Source of the DNA: an uncultured Clostridia bacterium
Lineage (GTDB): Bacteria > Bacillota > Clostridia > TANB77 > CAG-508
Length of the DNA stretch: 10,022 bases
Assembly: GCA_947629995.1 (NCBI GenBank)
Contig: CANRFX010000038.1
Location: forward strand, 1 to 10,022
Direction: 5' to 3'
The notes beneath the pieces are model-generated. The model was not told the origin of the DNA and ran no database searches. It saw only the letters and a program-made list of their open reading frames with translations. Position numbers and translations under genes: made by a program. Of the stretch, positions 1 through 6,776 are shown one piece after another (position 1 is the first letter of the stretch; each line of letters starts with the position of its first letter).

Positions 1-1096
1 TAAATTTGATATAACTGTTGCATCTGAAATTATGGCAATAGTTTGCCTATCAAAAGACATGAAAGATTTAAAAGAAAAATTAGGAAATATATTAATAGGT
101 TATAACAAAAACAAAGAGCCTATATATGCAAAGCAATTAAAAGCAGAAGGAGCTATGGCAGTTTTATTAAAAGATGCTATAAAACCAAATTTAGTACAAA
201 CACTAGAACATACACCAGCAATTATTCATGGAGGACCATTTGCCAATATTGCACATGGATGTAATAGTATAATAGCAACCAAATTAGCATTAAAGTTAGG
301 AGATTATGTAGTAACAGAAGCTGGTTTTGGTGCAGATTTAGGAGCAGAAAAATTCTTAGATATTAAATGTAGAAAAGCAGGAATTAAGCCAGATGCAGTA
401 GTTTTAGTAGCAACAATTAAAGCTATTAAATATCATGGAGGAGTTGAAAAAGAAAAAATACAAGAAGAAAATATAGAAGGAATAGAAAAAGGAATTGACA
501 ATTTATACCGTCATATAGATAATTTAAAAAATAAATTTGGATTAAATGTAATAGTTGCTTTAAATCGTTATTTACAAGATACTGATAAAGAAATAGAATT
601 TTTAAGAACAAAATTAGAAGAAAAAGGTGTTGAATTAAGTTTAGTAGAAGGATGGGCAAAAGGAGGAGAAGGAGCAATAGATATAGCCGAAAAACTAGTA
701 GACTTAACAAACAAAGAAGAAAACTTTAAATATATATATGATTTAGAAGATTCCATCCAAACAAAAATAGAAAAAGTATCAACAAAAATTTATGGAGCAA
801 AAGGAGTAGACTTTTCAGACGAAGCAAAAGAAGAAATGAAAAAAATAGAAAAATTAGGATTTAGTAATTTTCCAGTATGTATTGCAAAAACACAATATTC
901 TTTCTCTGATGATCCAAAAAACTTAGAATGTAAAGATGATTATAATATTACAATTCGTGGTTTAGAATTAAAAACAGGAGCAGGATTTATAGTAGCCCTA
1001 GCTGGAAAAATCATGACAATGCCAGGACTTCCAAGAATACCTGCAGCAGAAAGTATAGATATTGATGAAAACGGAGAAATAGTAGGAATATTTTAA
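1..1096 (+). CDS. fhs: Formate--tetrahydrofolate ligase, 3' part (5' end outside window)
   Basis: ATP-dependent ligation of formate to tetrahydrofolate, giving 10-formyl-THF for purine synthesis and, in acetogens, the methyl branch of the Wood-Ljungdahl pathway; cytosolic. The reading frame is open from base 2, upstream of the ATG at 32, and the first residues (KFDITVASEIMAIVCLSKD) are internal family sequence, so the ATG at 32 is not the start. About 364 residues are visible of a family length near 556. Recognisable stretches include HTPAIIHGGPFANIAHGCNS, the VVTEAGFGADLGAEKF segment, and the C-terminal TMPGLPRIPAA and ENGEIVGIF. The frame is uninterrupted despite many GGA and GGT codons, including a GCT-GGA-AAA context almost identical to one that carries an extra C in the gene at 5987. 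A REP-like repeat cluster follows. Identification is firm from sequence recognition. Confidence 0.96.
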   Translation, partial: KFDITVASEIMAIVCLSKDMKDLKEKLGNILIGYNKNKEPIYAKQLKAEGAMAVLLKDAIKPNLVQTLEHTPAIIHGGPFANIAHGCNSIIATKLALKLGDYVVTEAGFGADLGAEKFLDIKCRKAGIKPDAVVLVATIKAIKYHGGVEKEKIQEENIEGIEKGIDNLYRHIDNLKNKFGLNVIVALNRYLQDTDKEIEFLRTKLEEKGVELSLVEGWAKGGEGAIDIAEKLVDLTNKEENFKYIYDLEDSIQTKIEKVSTKIYGAKGVDFSDEAKEEMKKIEKLGFSNFPVCIAKTQYSFSDDPKNLECKDDYNITIRGLELKTGAGFIVALAGKIMTMPGLPRIPAAESIDIDENGEIVGIF

Positions 1097-1219
1097 AAAA
1101 TTGTCAAAATGCTTAAATTGTCGTTGGGTGTCGTTGGGGACGGAGCATTTTGACAATTTTGTCAATGGGGACGGAGCAATTTGACAATTTTAAGAAAAAA
1201 TTTTAGGGGGAAATTTTTA
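1097..1219. repeat. REP-like repeat cluster between fhs and uvrA
   Basis: Two direct copies of a 31-bp unit lie at 1128-1158 and 1159-1189 (core GGGGACGGAGCA, then TTTGACAATT). An 11-bp partial copy (TTGTCGTTGGG) sits at 1118-1128. An inverted match TTGTCAAAATGC (1101-1112) pairs perfectly with GCATTTTGACAA (1145-1156), so a transcript leaving fhs could fold here, possibly as a terminator. The unit recurs at 4079-4138, 4327-4386 and 7710-7771. It contains TTGACA, but I see no matching -10 box at the right spacing, so I do not call a promoter. No open reading frame is present. Confidence 0.85.
1205..1210 (+). promoter_or_regulatory. Ribosome binding site of uvrA
   Basis: AGGGGG, nine bases before ATG 1220. 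It fixes the uvrA start upstream of the first frame interruption; the later ATG at 1302 lies in another frame and would lose the first Walker A motif. Confidence 0.75.
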
Positions 1220-4060
1220 ATGAATGATAAAATAACAATTATAGGTGCAAAAGAACATAATCTAAAAAACATAGATTTAGAAATACCAAGAGATAAATTA
1301 GTTGTTATTACTGGACTTTCTGGTTCTCGGTAAATCAAGTTTAGCATTTGATACATTGTACGCAGAAGGACAAAGAAGATATGTAGAAAGCCTATCTTCT
1401 TATGCTAGACAATTTTTAGGATTAATGGAAAAACCAGAAGTAGAAAGAATTGATGGTTTATCTCCGGCAATTTCAATTGACCAAAAAACAACTTCTAAAA
1501 ACCCACGTTCAACAGTAGGAACAGTTACTGAAATTTATGATTATATTCGTTTATTATATGCGAGAATTGGTGTACCATATTGTCCAAATTGTCATACAAA
1601 AATTGAAAAACAAAGTATTGACCAAATTATAGATAATATCATGCAACTACCAGAAGGAACAAAAATACAGGTATTAGCACCAGTAGTAAGAGGTAGAAAG
1701 GGCGAATTTACAAAACAATTAGAAGGATACCAAAAGGAAGGATTTGTTAGAGTCAGAATTGATGGAGAAAATTATGAACTAGGAGAAGATGAAATTCAAA
1801 TTGACAGAAAAAAGAAACATGAAGTAGAAATCGTGGTAGATAGATTAGTAATAAAACCAGATATTATTAGTAGGCTAACAGAGTCTGTTGAAGTTGCTTT
1901 AAAACATGCAGAAAATATGGTTTTGATTGATGTAGTAGGTCAAAAGCCACTTTTATATAGTTGTAATTATGCTTGCCCTAAGTGTGGATTCAGTTTTCCA
2001 GAGTTAACACCAAGAATGTTTTCTTTTAATAATCCATTTGGTGCTTGTCCAGAATGTACAGGAATAGGCTATTTGATGAAAATGGATGAAGATTTAATCA
2101 TTCCAGATAAAAACAAAACATTGTATGATGGAGTAAAGGCATTTGGTGCAAGTACAATGAAAAAAGGTGACACCATGGCAAAAATGTATTTTGAAAGTAT
2201 CGGACAACACTATGGTGTAGAAATAAAAAATAAAAAAATAAAAGATTTACCAAGATGGTTTTTAGAAAAAATATTGTATGGTACTGGAGAAGAAAAAATT
2301 GACTTCCAATATGAATCTTATGCAGGAGTAAGAAAATTCACGGCTCCTTTTGAAGGAGTTATTCCAACTTTAGATAGACGTCATAATGAAACAAAATCAC
2401 AAGGAATGAGGGACTTTTACGAAATGTATATGAGTAACTCACCTTGTCATTCTTGTAATGGAGCAAGACTAAAGCCAGAGATATTATCAATAAAAGTAGG
2501 AAATAAAAACATAAATGAATTAACAGAGATGTCAATTGATAAAATAAAAGATTATTTGCAAAATTTAAAATTGAATAAAACTCAAAGTATGATATCAGAA
2601 CTAATTTTAAAAGAAATTAATCAAAGATTACAATTTTTAATGGATGTTGGACTAGAATATTTAACTTTATCTAGAAATACAGGAAGTTTGTCAGGAGGAG
2701 AAGCACAAAGAATACGTCTAGCTACACAAATAGGTTCTGGATTAACAGGTGTATTATATATTTTGGACGAACCAAGTATTGGACTTCATCAAAGAGATAA
2801 TGATAAACTATTAGCAACTTTAAAAAAATTAAGGGATTTAGGAAATACTTTATTAGTTGTAGAGCATGATGAAGATACTATGTATGCAGCAGATCAAATA
2901 ATTGATATTGGACCACGGAGCTCGGAGTACATGGTGGACAAGTTATGGCTCAACGGAACAGCAGAAGAAATAAAAAAAGTAAAAGAATCTATAACTGGAC
3001 AATATTTAAATGGAAATAAAAAAATACCAGTGCCAAAAAAGAGAAGGAAACATACTAAATCAAAAGTAATTGTAGTAGAAGGAGCAAAAGAAAATAACTT
3101 AAAAAATATTAGTGTTACTTTTCCTTTAGGAGTATTTAATTGTGTAACAGGAGTTTCTGGTTCTCGGAAAATCCACTCTAGTAAATGAAATATTATATAA
3201 AACTATTGCAAAACAAATAAATGGTTCAAATGAAAAACCAGGAAAATGTAAGCAAGTAAAAGGAATAGAAAATATTGATAAAATTATAAATATAGATCAA
3301 TCACCAATTGGAAGAACACCACGCTCTAATCCTGCAACTTATACAGGAGTATTTGACTTTATTCGTGATATATTTGCAAGCACTGAAGAAGCAAAAATGC
3401 GAGGATATGAAAAGGGTAGATTTAGTTTTAATGTAGCGGGAGGAAGATGTGAAAGTTGTTCTGGGGATGGAGTTCATAAAATTGAAATGCACTTTTTGCC
3501 AGATATATATGTACCTTGCGAAGTATGTAAGGGAAAACGTTACAATAGAGAAACATTAGAAGTAAAATATAAAGGAAAAACAATAGCAGATGTGCTAGAT
3601 ATGACAGTAGAAGAAGCCTTAGAATTTTTTGATAAAATACCAAAAATTAAACAGAAGATACAAACTTTATATGATGTAGGACTTCGGATATATTAAACTT
3701 CGGACAACCATCTACAACATTATCAGGTCGGAGAAGCACAAAGAGTAAAACTTGCCACAGAATTATCAAAAAAAGCAACAGGAAAGACATTGTATATATT
3801 AGATGAACCAACTACAGGGCTTCACATTGCAGATGTTCATAGATTAATAGATATATTGCAAAGATTAGCAGACAATGGAAATACAATTATTGTAATTGAA
3901 CATAATTTAGATTTAATAAAAACTTGTGATTATATTATAGATTTAGGACCAGAAGGTGGAGATAATGGTGGAGAAATAATAGCAGTCCGGAACTCCTGAA
4001 CAGATTTGCAAAAATGAAAGAAGCTATACAGGTAAGTTTTTGAAAAAATATTTAGAATAA
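1220..4060 (+). CDS. uvrA: UvrABC excinuclease subunit A with nine +1 frame interruptions
   Basis: DNA-damage sensor ATPase of nucleotide excision repair; works as a dimer with UvrB. Read without interruption the gene stops soon after codon 36. If one C is skipped at each of 1328, 2916, 2923, 2954, 3165, 3685, 3701, 3729 and 3987 (or 3988), the frame runs 943 codons to TAA 4058-4060, normal for UvrA. Decoded landmarks: first Walker A GLSGSGKSS (residues 33-41); zinc ligands CNYACPKC and CPEC; CHSCNGARLKPE; first signature SLSGGEAQRIRL; Walker B LYILDEPSIGLHQ; second Walker A SGSGKSTLVNE (G648); zinc cysteines CESC and CEVC; second signature TLSGGEAQRVKL (G835); Walker B LYILDEPTTGLH. Every interruption falls directly before a glycine codon, mostly in conserved ATPase motifs. 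The rest of the protein shows no decay, no other indel and no internal stop, which argues against an old pseudogene. Either decoding skips these C's or they are data errors. Confidence 0.93.
1328..1331 (+). other. Frame interruption 1 in uvrA: TCT-C-GGT in the first Walker A
   Basis: An extra C at 1328 turns the expected TCT GGT AAA (Ser-Gly-Lys) into TCT CGG TAA, an immediate stop in the unshifted frame. This is the only one of the 14 sites with GGT rather than GGA. Without a +1 shift only a 37-residue peptide would be made from the uvrA start. Confidence 0.9.
2916..2957 (+). other. Frame interruptions 2-4 in uvrA: three extra C's within 39 bases
   Basis: Extra C's at 2916, 2923 and 2954 precede GGA codons in the decoded stretch GPGAGVHGGQVMAQGTAEEI, which follows the first Walker B region. 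Together they add three bases, so the conventional frame stays open but reads a nonsense segment (GPRSSEYMVDKLWLNGTAEEI in two pieces, GPRSSEYMVDK and LWLNGTAEEI). Standard annotation would miss this corruption because no stop appears. Confidence 0.9.
3165..3168 (+). other. Frame interruption 5 in uvrA: TCT-C-GGA in the second Walker A
   Basis: The expected GGT TCT GGA AAA TCC ACT (GSGKST) has an extra C at 3165, so the same interruption hits both P-loops of UvrA, each at the glycine just before the catalytic lysine. In the conventional frame a stop follows at 3186-3188. Confidence 0.92.
3685..3732 (+). other. Frame interruptions 6-8 in uvrA around the second ABC signature
   Basis: Extra C's at 3685, 3701 and 3729 precede GGA codons in the decoded GLGYIKLGQPSTTLSGGEAQ. 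Contexts are CTT-C-GGA, CTT-C-GGA and GGT-C-GGA. The first NBD's signature SGGEAQ at about 2690-2705 (TCA GGA GGA GAA) has no extra base, so the motif alone is not sufficient. Confidence 0.92.
3987..3991 (+). other. Frame interruption 9 in uvrA: GTC-C-GGA near the C-terminus
   Basis: Expected Ala-Val-Gly-Thr-Pro-Glu is read from GCA GTC GGA ACT CCT GAA once one C of the pair 3987-3988 is skipped. Which of the two C's is extra cannot be told. The rest (QICKNERSYTGKFLKKYLE) runs to the TAA at 4058. Confidence 0.85.
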
Positions 4061-4406
4061 AATTGCCGTCGGACAGAGTTGTCGTTGGGGACGGGGCTTT
4101 TTGACAATTGTCGCTGGGGACGGAGCATTTTGACAATTTTTGGTGAATAGTGTGCAAATAAAAAGTTTAATATATTTTTTCTTAATAACTCCCAGCTGCA
4201 TAACAGACTATATAAAAAGCCTTATGCGATTCATAAGGCTTTTTAACAGTCTGTAAATTGCTGGTCCCCCCGAATTGTTATTAATAAAAAATATATTAAA
4301 CTTTCTATTAAAATATTTGTATAAAAAATTGTCAAAAAGCTCCGTCCCCAACGACAATTGTCAAAAAGCCCCGTCCCCAACGACAACTCTGTCCGACGGC
4401 AATTTT
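4059..4406. repeat. 348-bp nested foldback element between uvrA and gpr
   Basis: This gap of about 400 bases holds no gene but is almost one palindrome. Outer arms 4059-4141 and 4324-4406 (83 bp) are complementary with two mismatches, at 4114/4351 and 4127/4338. Inside them 4162-4189 pairs with 4277-4304 (one mismatch), CCAGC 4192-4196 with GCTGG 4260-4264, ACAGACT 4203-4209 with AGTCTGT 4248-4254, and a perfect 13-bp stem closes the centre. Each outer arm consists of two REP-like 31-bp units plus a GC-rich tip (ATTGCCGTCGGACAGAG). The left arm begins within the uvrA stop codon. It resembles a MITE or foldback element, or a REPIN-type cluster; no transposase or clear target-site duplication is visible. 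Confidence 0.88.
4214..4244. terminator. Perfect bidirectional Rho-independent terminator at the foldback centre
   Basis: The stem AAAAAGCCTTATG (4214-4226) pairs perfectly with CATAAGGCTTTTT (4232-4244) around a five-base loop CGATT. A U-run follows on both strands. It should end transcripts leaving uvrA and separate uvrA from gpr. Confidence 0.85.
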
Positions 4407-4465
4407 TAATAATAAAAACTTCAAAAACAGTAAATAATAAACAAAAAGAAAGTGAGGTTTTTATT

Positions 4466-5402
4466 ATGTTTAATTTTAGAACAGATTTAGCGTCTGAAAG
4501 AAGAGAAATTTATCAAAAAGCAAATAATTTAAAAGAAATTGATGGTATTGAAACAAATCAAGAAGAAATTGATGAAAATATAAAAGTTGAAAGAGTAAAA
4601 ATAACAAATGAAAATGGAGAAAAAGCAATCGGAAAGCCAAAAGGAAATTATATTACAATTGATATTAAAAAATTAAAAATTGCACAAGAAGAGGAAATAA
4701 CTAAAGCACAAGATACACTATCAAAAGAATTAAAAAAGTTAATAGATGAACATGTAGATAATCAAGGAGAAATTTTAGTTGTAGGTTTAGGAAATATCTA
4801 TGTAACACCAGACGCACTTCGGACCAAAGGTAATAAATGAAATTGAGGTAACAAGACATGTTATAAAATATTTACCACAATATGTAGAAAAGGGAACGAG
4901 GATGGTAAGTGCTATTTCACCTGGGGTGCTTCGGAACAACTGGTATTGAAACAGTTGAAATCATAAAAGGAATTGTAGATAATATTCATCCAAAACTAAT
5001 TATTGTAATAGATGCATTAGCATCTCGAAGTATAGAAAGAATTAGTAGTACTATTCAGTTATCAGATACAGGAATTGTTCCTGGTGCTGGAGTTGGAAAT
5101 ACAAGATCAGAAATTAGTCAAAATACATTAGGAGTACCAGTAATTGCACTTCGGAATTCCAACAGTTGTTGAAACAGCAGTATTAGTAAATGATTGTTTA
5201 GATTTATTTATTCAGAAATTACAAGAAGAAGCAAAGTCAAATGATTATTTAAATAATTTGAAGGAAGAAGATAATTATGAAGAAATAAAAGAAGCTTTAG
5301 TTCCAAAAGATTATAACTTAATTGTAACACCAAAAGAAATAGATGATTTAATTGAAAATATGAAAGAAATTGTTGCTCGGAGGAATTAATGGTGCTATGT
5401 AA
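4466..5402 (+). CDS. gpr: Germination protease GPR with four +1 frame interruptions
   Basis: Spore-specific protease that degrades small acid-soluble spore proteins at germination (family A25), made as a zymogen in the forespore. ATG 4466 follows an AAAGTGAGG ribosome site and gives MFNFRTDLASERR, the known N-terminal motif; an in-frame ATG at 4358 lies inside the repeat arm and is rejected. Skipping one C at 4820, 4932, 5152 and 5378 gives 310 codons to TAA 5400-5402. Decoded motifs: VVGLGN, VTPDALGPKV, SPGVLGTTGIET, VIDALASRS, SDTGIVPGAGVGN, VIALGIPTVVETA, LIVTPKEIDDLI and the end VAGGINGAM. D116 and D182 match, at identical spacing of 66, the two aspartates (D127 and D193) implicated in catalysis in Bacillus megaterium GPR. 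It is shorter than Bacillus GPR (about 370), with a shorter region before LIVTPKE. Read conventionally it breaks into fragments. Confidence 0.93.
4820..4823 (+). other. Frame interruption 10, gpr: CTT-C-GGA
   Basis: Extra C at 4820 inside the conserved TPDALGPKV; skipping it restores GPKVINEIEVTRH. In the unshifted frame a stop occurs about 18 bases later. Confidence 0.92.
4932..4935 (+). other. Frame interruption 11, gpr: CTT-C-GGA
   Basis: Extra C at 4932 inside the conserved SPGVLGTTGIET motif; skipping it joins the two halves in frame. Confidence 0.92.
5152..5155 (+). other. Frame interruption 12, gpr: CTT-C-GGA
   Basis: Extra C at 5152 inside VIALGIPTVVETA; skipping it restores the downstream frame. 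Confidence 0.92.
5378..5381 (+). other. Frame interruption 13, gpr: GCT-C-GGA near the C-terminus
   Basis: Extra C at 5378. With it the protein would end ARRN; without it the family-like ending AGGINGAM is read to the TAA at 5400. Confidence 0.88.
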
Positions 5403-5409
5403 AAAAGTA

Positions 5410-5438
5410 TTGAAATATTTTTTGTTCATTGATATAAT
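5410..5438 (+). promoter_or_regulatory. Sigma-A promoter of the HTH gene
   Basis: TTGAAA (5410-5415) and a consensus TATAAT (5433-5438) are separated by exactly 17 bases. Transcription should start near 5445, leaving a short leader before the TAAGGAG ribosome site (5449-5455) and ATG 5464. It overlaps no coding base; gpr ends at 5402. Confidence 0.8.
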
Positions 5439-5463
5439 AAAAGAAAAATAAGGAGAAAAAAAT

Positions 5464-5901
5464 ATGGAAGAAGAACAAAAGAAAGATGATGTATCTGTAG
5501 AAACAAGAAATATAGAAACAATGCTTAGAGAATTAAGAGAAGAAAAAAATTGGACATATTTGCATGTTGTAGAAGAGCTAAATAAGCTAAAAATTTTTAC
5601 AAATGAAAAAATGATAAGAAAATGGGAAGTTGGATTAGAGTATCCTAATTTAGATACAATTTACAAATTATCAGAATTATATATGGTTCCTAGTAAAGAC
5701 TTTATTAAAGCGAAGGGTAATAGCTTTGAAGAAGGATATAATTCAATTCATGGAACATTAATAAAATGGTTTTGCTATTTAACAGGTGCATCTTTAAAAG
5801 TAGGAGCAGTATTTATATTTATGGTTTATGTATTTGGATTAGCATGGGCATTATTCTTTTTCCTAGTAAATGTAGAAGGATTTATGCAATCAAGAAGATA
5901 A
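5464..5901 (+). CDS. XRE-family helix-turn-helix protein with C-terminal membrane segment
   Basis: Small protein of 145 residues. After a charged N-terminus, residues 17-82 look like an HTH_3/XRE DNA-binding fold: LRELREEKNWTYLHVVEEL, then a recognition-helix-like stretch ending MIRKWEVGLEYPNLDTIYKL, which matches the family's W-E-G-P-x-L pattern. Residues about 112-135 are strongly hydrophobic (KVGAVFIFMVYVFGLAWALF) and probably form one transmembrane helix, so this may be a membrane-tethered regulator. It has its own promoter and a good TAAGGAG site. It contains several glycine codons and none is preceded by an extra C. The target genes cannot be deduced; proximity to gpr and the next membrane protein suggests but does not show a sporulation role. 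Confidence 0.82.
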   Translation: MEEEQKKDDVSVETRNIETMLRELREEKNWTYLHVVEELNKLKIFTNEKMIRKWEVGLEYPNLDTIYKLSELYMVPSKDFIKAKGNSFEEGYNSIHGTLIKWFCYLTGASLKVGAVFIFMVYVFGLAWALFFFLVNVEGFMQSRR

Positions 5902-5916
5902 ATTTTTTTAAAATTG

Positions 5917-5945
5917 TTGCAAAAAATTATTCATTAATATATAAT
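5917..5945 (+). promoter_or_regulatory. Sigma-A promoter of the DUF4878-like gene
   Basis: TTGCAA (5917-5922), a 17-base spacer, then consensus TATAAT (5940-5945). Start expected near 5952, followed by an AAGAGGAGG ribosome site (5972-5980) and ATG 5987. Confidence 0.75.
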
Positions 5946-5986
5946 CATAATATAGAAAATAACAAAAAAATAAGAGGAGGATAATT

Positions 5987-6713
5987 ATGGAAGAAAAAGA
6001 CGAAAAAAAGGAAGTAAAACAAGTAGTAAGTGAAGAACAAAACAAAGAAACTAAAAAAACATCATCAGAAGACAAAAAAGAGGCAAAGAAAGCAGAAGTA
6101 AAAGCAGATGCAAAGAAAGATACAAAAAAGGTAGAAACAAAAAAGAAATTTGATAATCCAAATGGAGATAACAAAAAAGCAAATGGAACAGTAATAGCAG
6201 TTATTATTATTGCACTTGTAATTGTTGCTATATTGGCATATATGTTATTAATGGTAGATTCTCCAAAAAAAGCAGTAAATGCTATGTTTAATGAAATTAA
6301 ATCAGGAAGCAATGAAGAAGAAAAAATAGCAGATTTTTTACAAGAAGGAAATTTAAATGAAGAAGCTCGGAAAAGCAATTTTTAGTAATTTAAGTTGGAA
6401 AATCTTAAGTGAAAAAGAAGAAGGAGAGACAGCAACTGTGGAAGTAGAAATAACTAATAAAGATTTTGCTACAATTATAGATAATTTCAAACAAAGAATA
6501 GTAAAAGCAGCATTTGGTGGAGAGTCAATAGATGAGGCAAAAACACAAGAATATCTATTAGACGAAATTAACAATGCAGAAATTGAAAATGTAACTAATA
6601 CACATATTATTATAGTAGAAAAGCAAGATGGAAAATGGGAAGTATCTGAAACAAATGACATTATTAATATGTTATTACCAGGATTTATAGAAGCAATAAA
6701 TTCATTATCATAA
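5987..6713 (+). CDS. Membrane-anchored DUF4878/DUF5105-like protein with one +1 frame interruption
   Basis: Residues 1-67 are a Lys/Glu/Ala-rich low-complexity tail, probably cytoplasmic. Residues about 68-89 form one transmembrane helix (TVIAVIIIALVIVAILAYML), and the rest is an extracytoplasmic domain beginning VDSPKKAVNAMFNEIKSG. The pattern PKKAVNAMF...IK, a short helical stretch, then strands ending in a KQDGKWEVSET hairpin recalls DUF4878/DUF5105 domains of the NTF2-like type; this is family recognition only, with no known function. An extra C at 6368 makes the conventional reading stop after LNEEARKSNF. Skipping it reads EAGKAIFSNLSWKIL and continues to TAA 6711-6713, 241 codons in total. 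An alternative view would be two adjacent genes split at about 6357, but the domain spans the break and the downstream part has no ribosome site. Confidence 0.8.
6368..6371 (+). other. Frame interruption 14, DUF4878-like gene: GCT-C-GGA
   Basis: Extra C at 6368 in EEAGKAIF. The same nucleotide context (GCT GGA AAA) occurs in fhs near 1001 with no extra C, so the flanking sequence alone does not dictate the insertion. Confidence 0.88.
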
Positions 6714-6718
6714 AAAAT

Positions 6719-6776
6719 AAAATCCCACATATAGTACAGAACAAAAACTAAAAATGTTCTGTGTGTGGGATTTTTT
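6719..6776. terminator. Bidirectional terminator between convergent genes
   Basis: AAAATCCCACA (6719-6729) pairs with TGTGGGATTTT (6764-6774), and CAGAACA (6737-6743) pairs with TGTTCTG (6755-6761). Runs of T on the right and A on the left serve both strands. The last codons and stop of the minus-strand ytxC-like gene (6748-6774) form the right arm of the stem. Confidence 0.85.

Noticed and set aside
1181..1200. TTGACA in the repeats as a uvrA promoter -35 box
   Set aside because: No TATAAT-like box lies 16-18 bases downstream, and the hexamer is part of every repeat copy.
4059..4406. CRISPR array
   Set aside because: The repeats are palindromic, overlap or abut, change orientation, and have no regular spacers or nearby cas genes.
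4358..4465. Upstream in-frame ATG at 4358 as the gpr start
   Set aside because: It lies in the inverted-repeat arm, has no ribosome site, and adds residues translated from repeat sequence; ATG 4466 has a good site and the expected N-terminal motif.
5908..6378. Minus-strand open frame opposite the DUF4878-like gene, and similar antisense frames at 426-710, 5208-5429 and 6353-6730
   Set aside because: They are low-complexity Leu/Phe/Ser translations of the A-rich sense genes with no ribosome sites or recognisable motifs.
1220..6713. Reading uvrA, gpr and the DUF4878-like gene as ordinary decayed pseudogenes
   Set aside because: The only lesions are identical one-base C additions in one codon context, with no other indels, premature stops or loss of conserved residues; random decay does not look like this.
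1220..6713. Homopolymer indel errors as the cause of the interruptions
   Set aside because: Thirteen of the 14 sites insert a C where there was no C run, while long A and T runs nearby cause no frame errors. A non-homopolymer systematic error is still possible and is kept as the main alternative.
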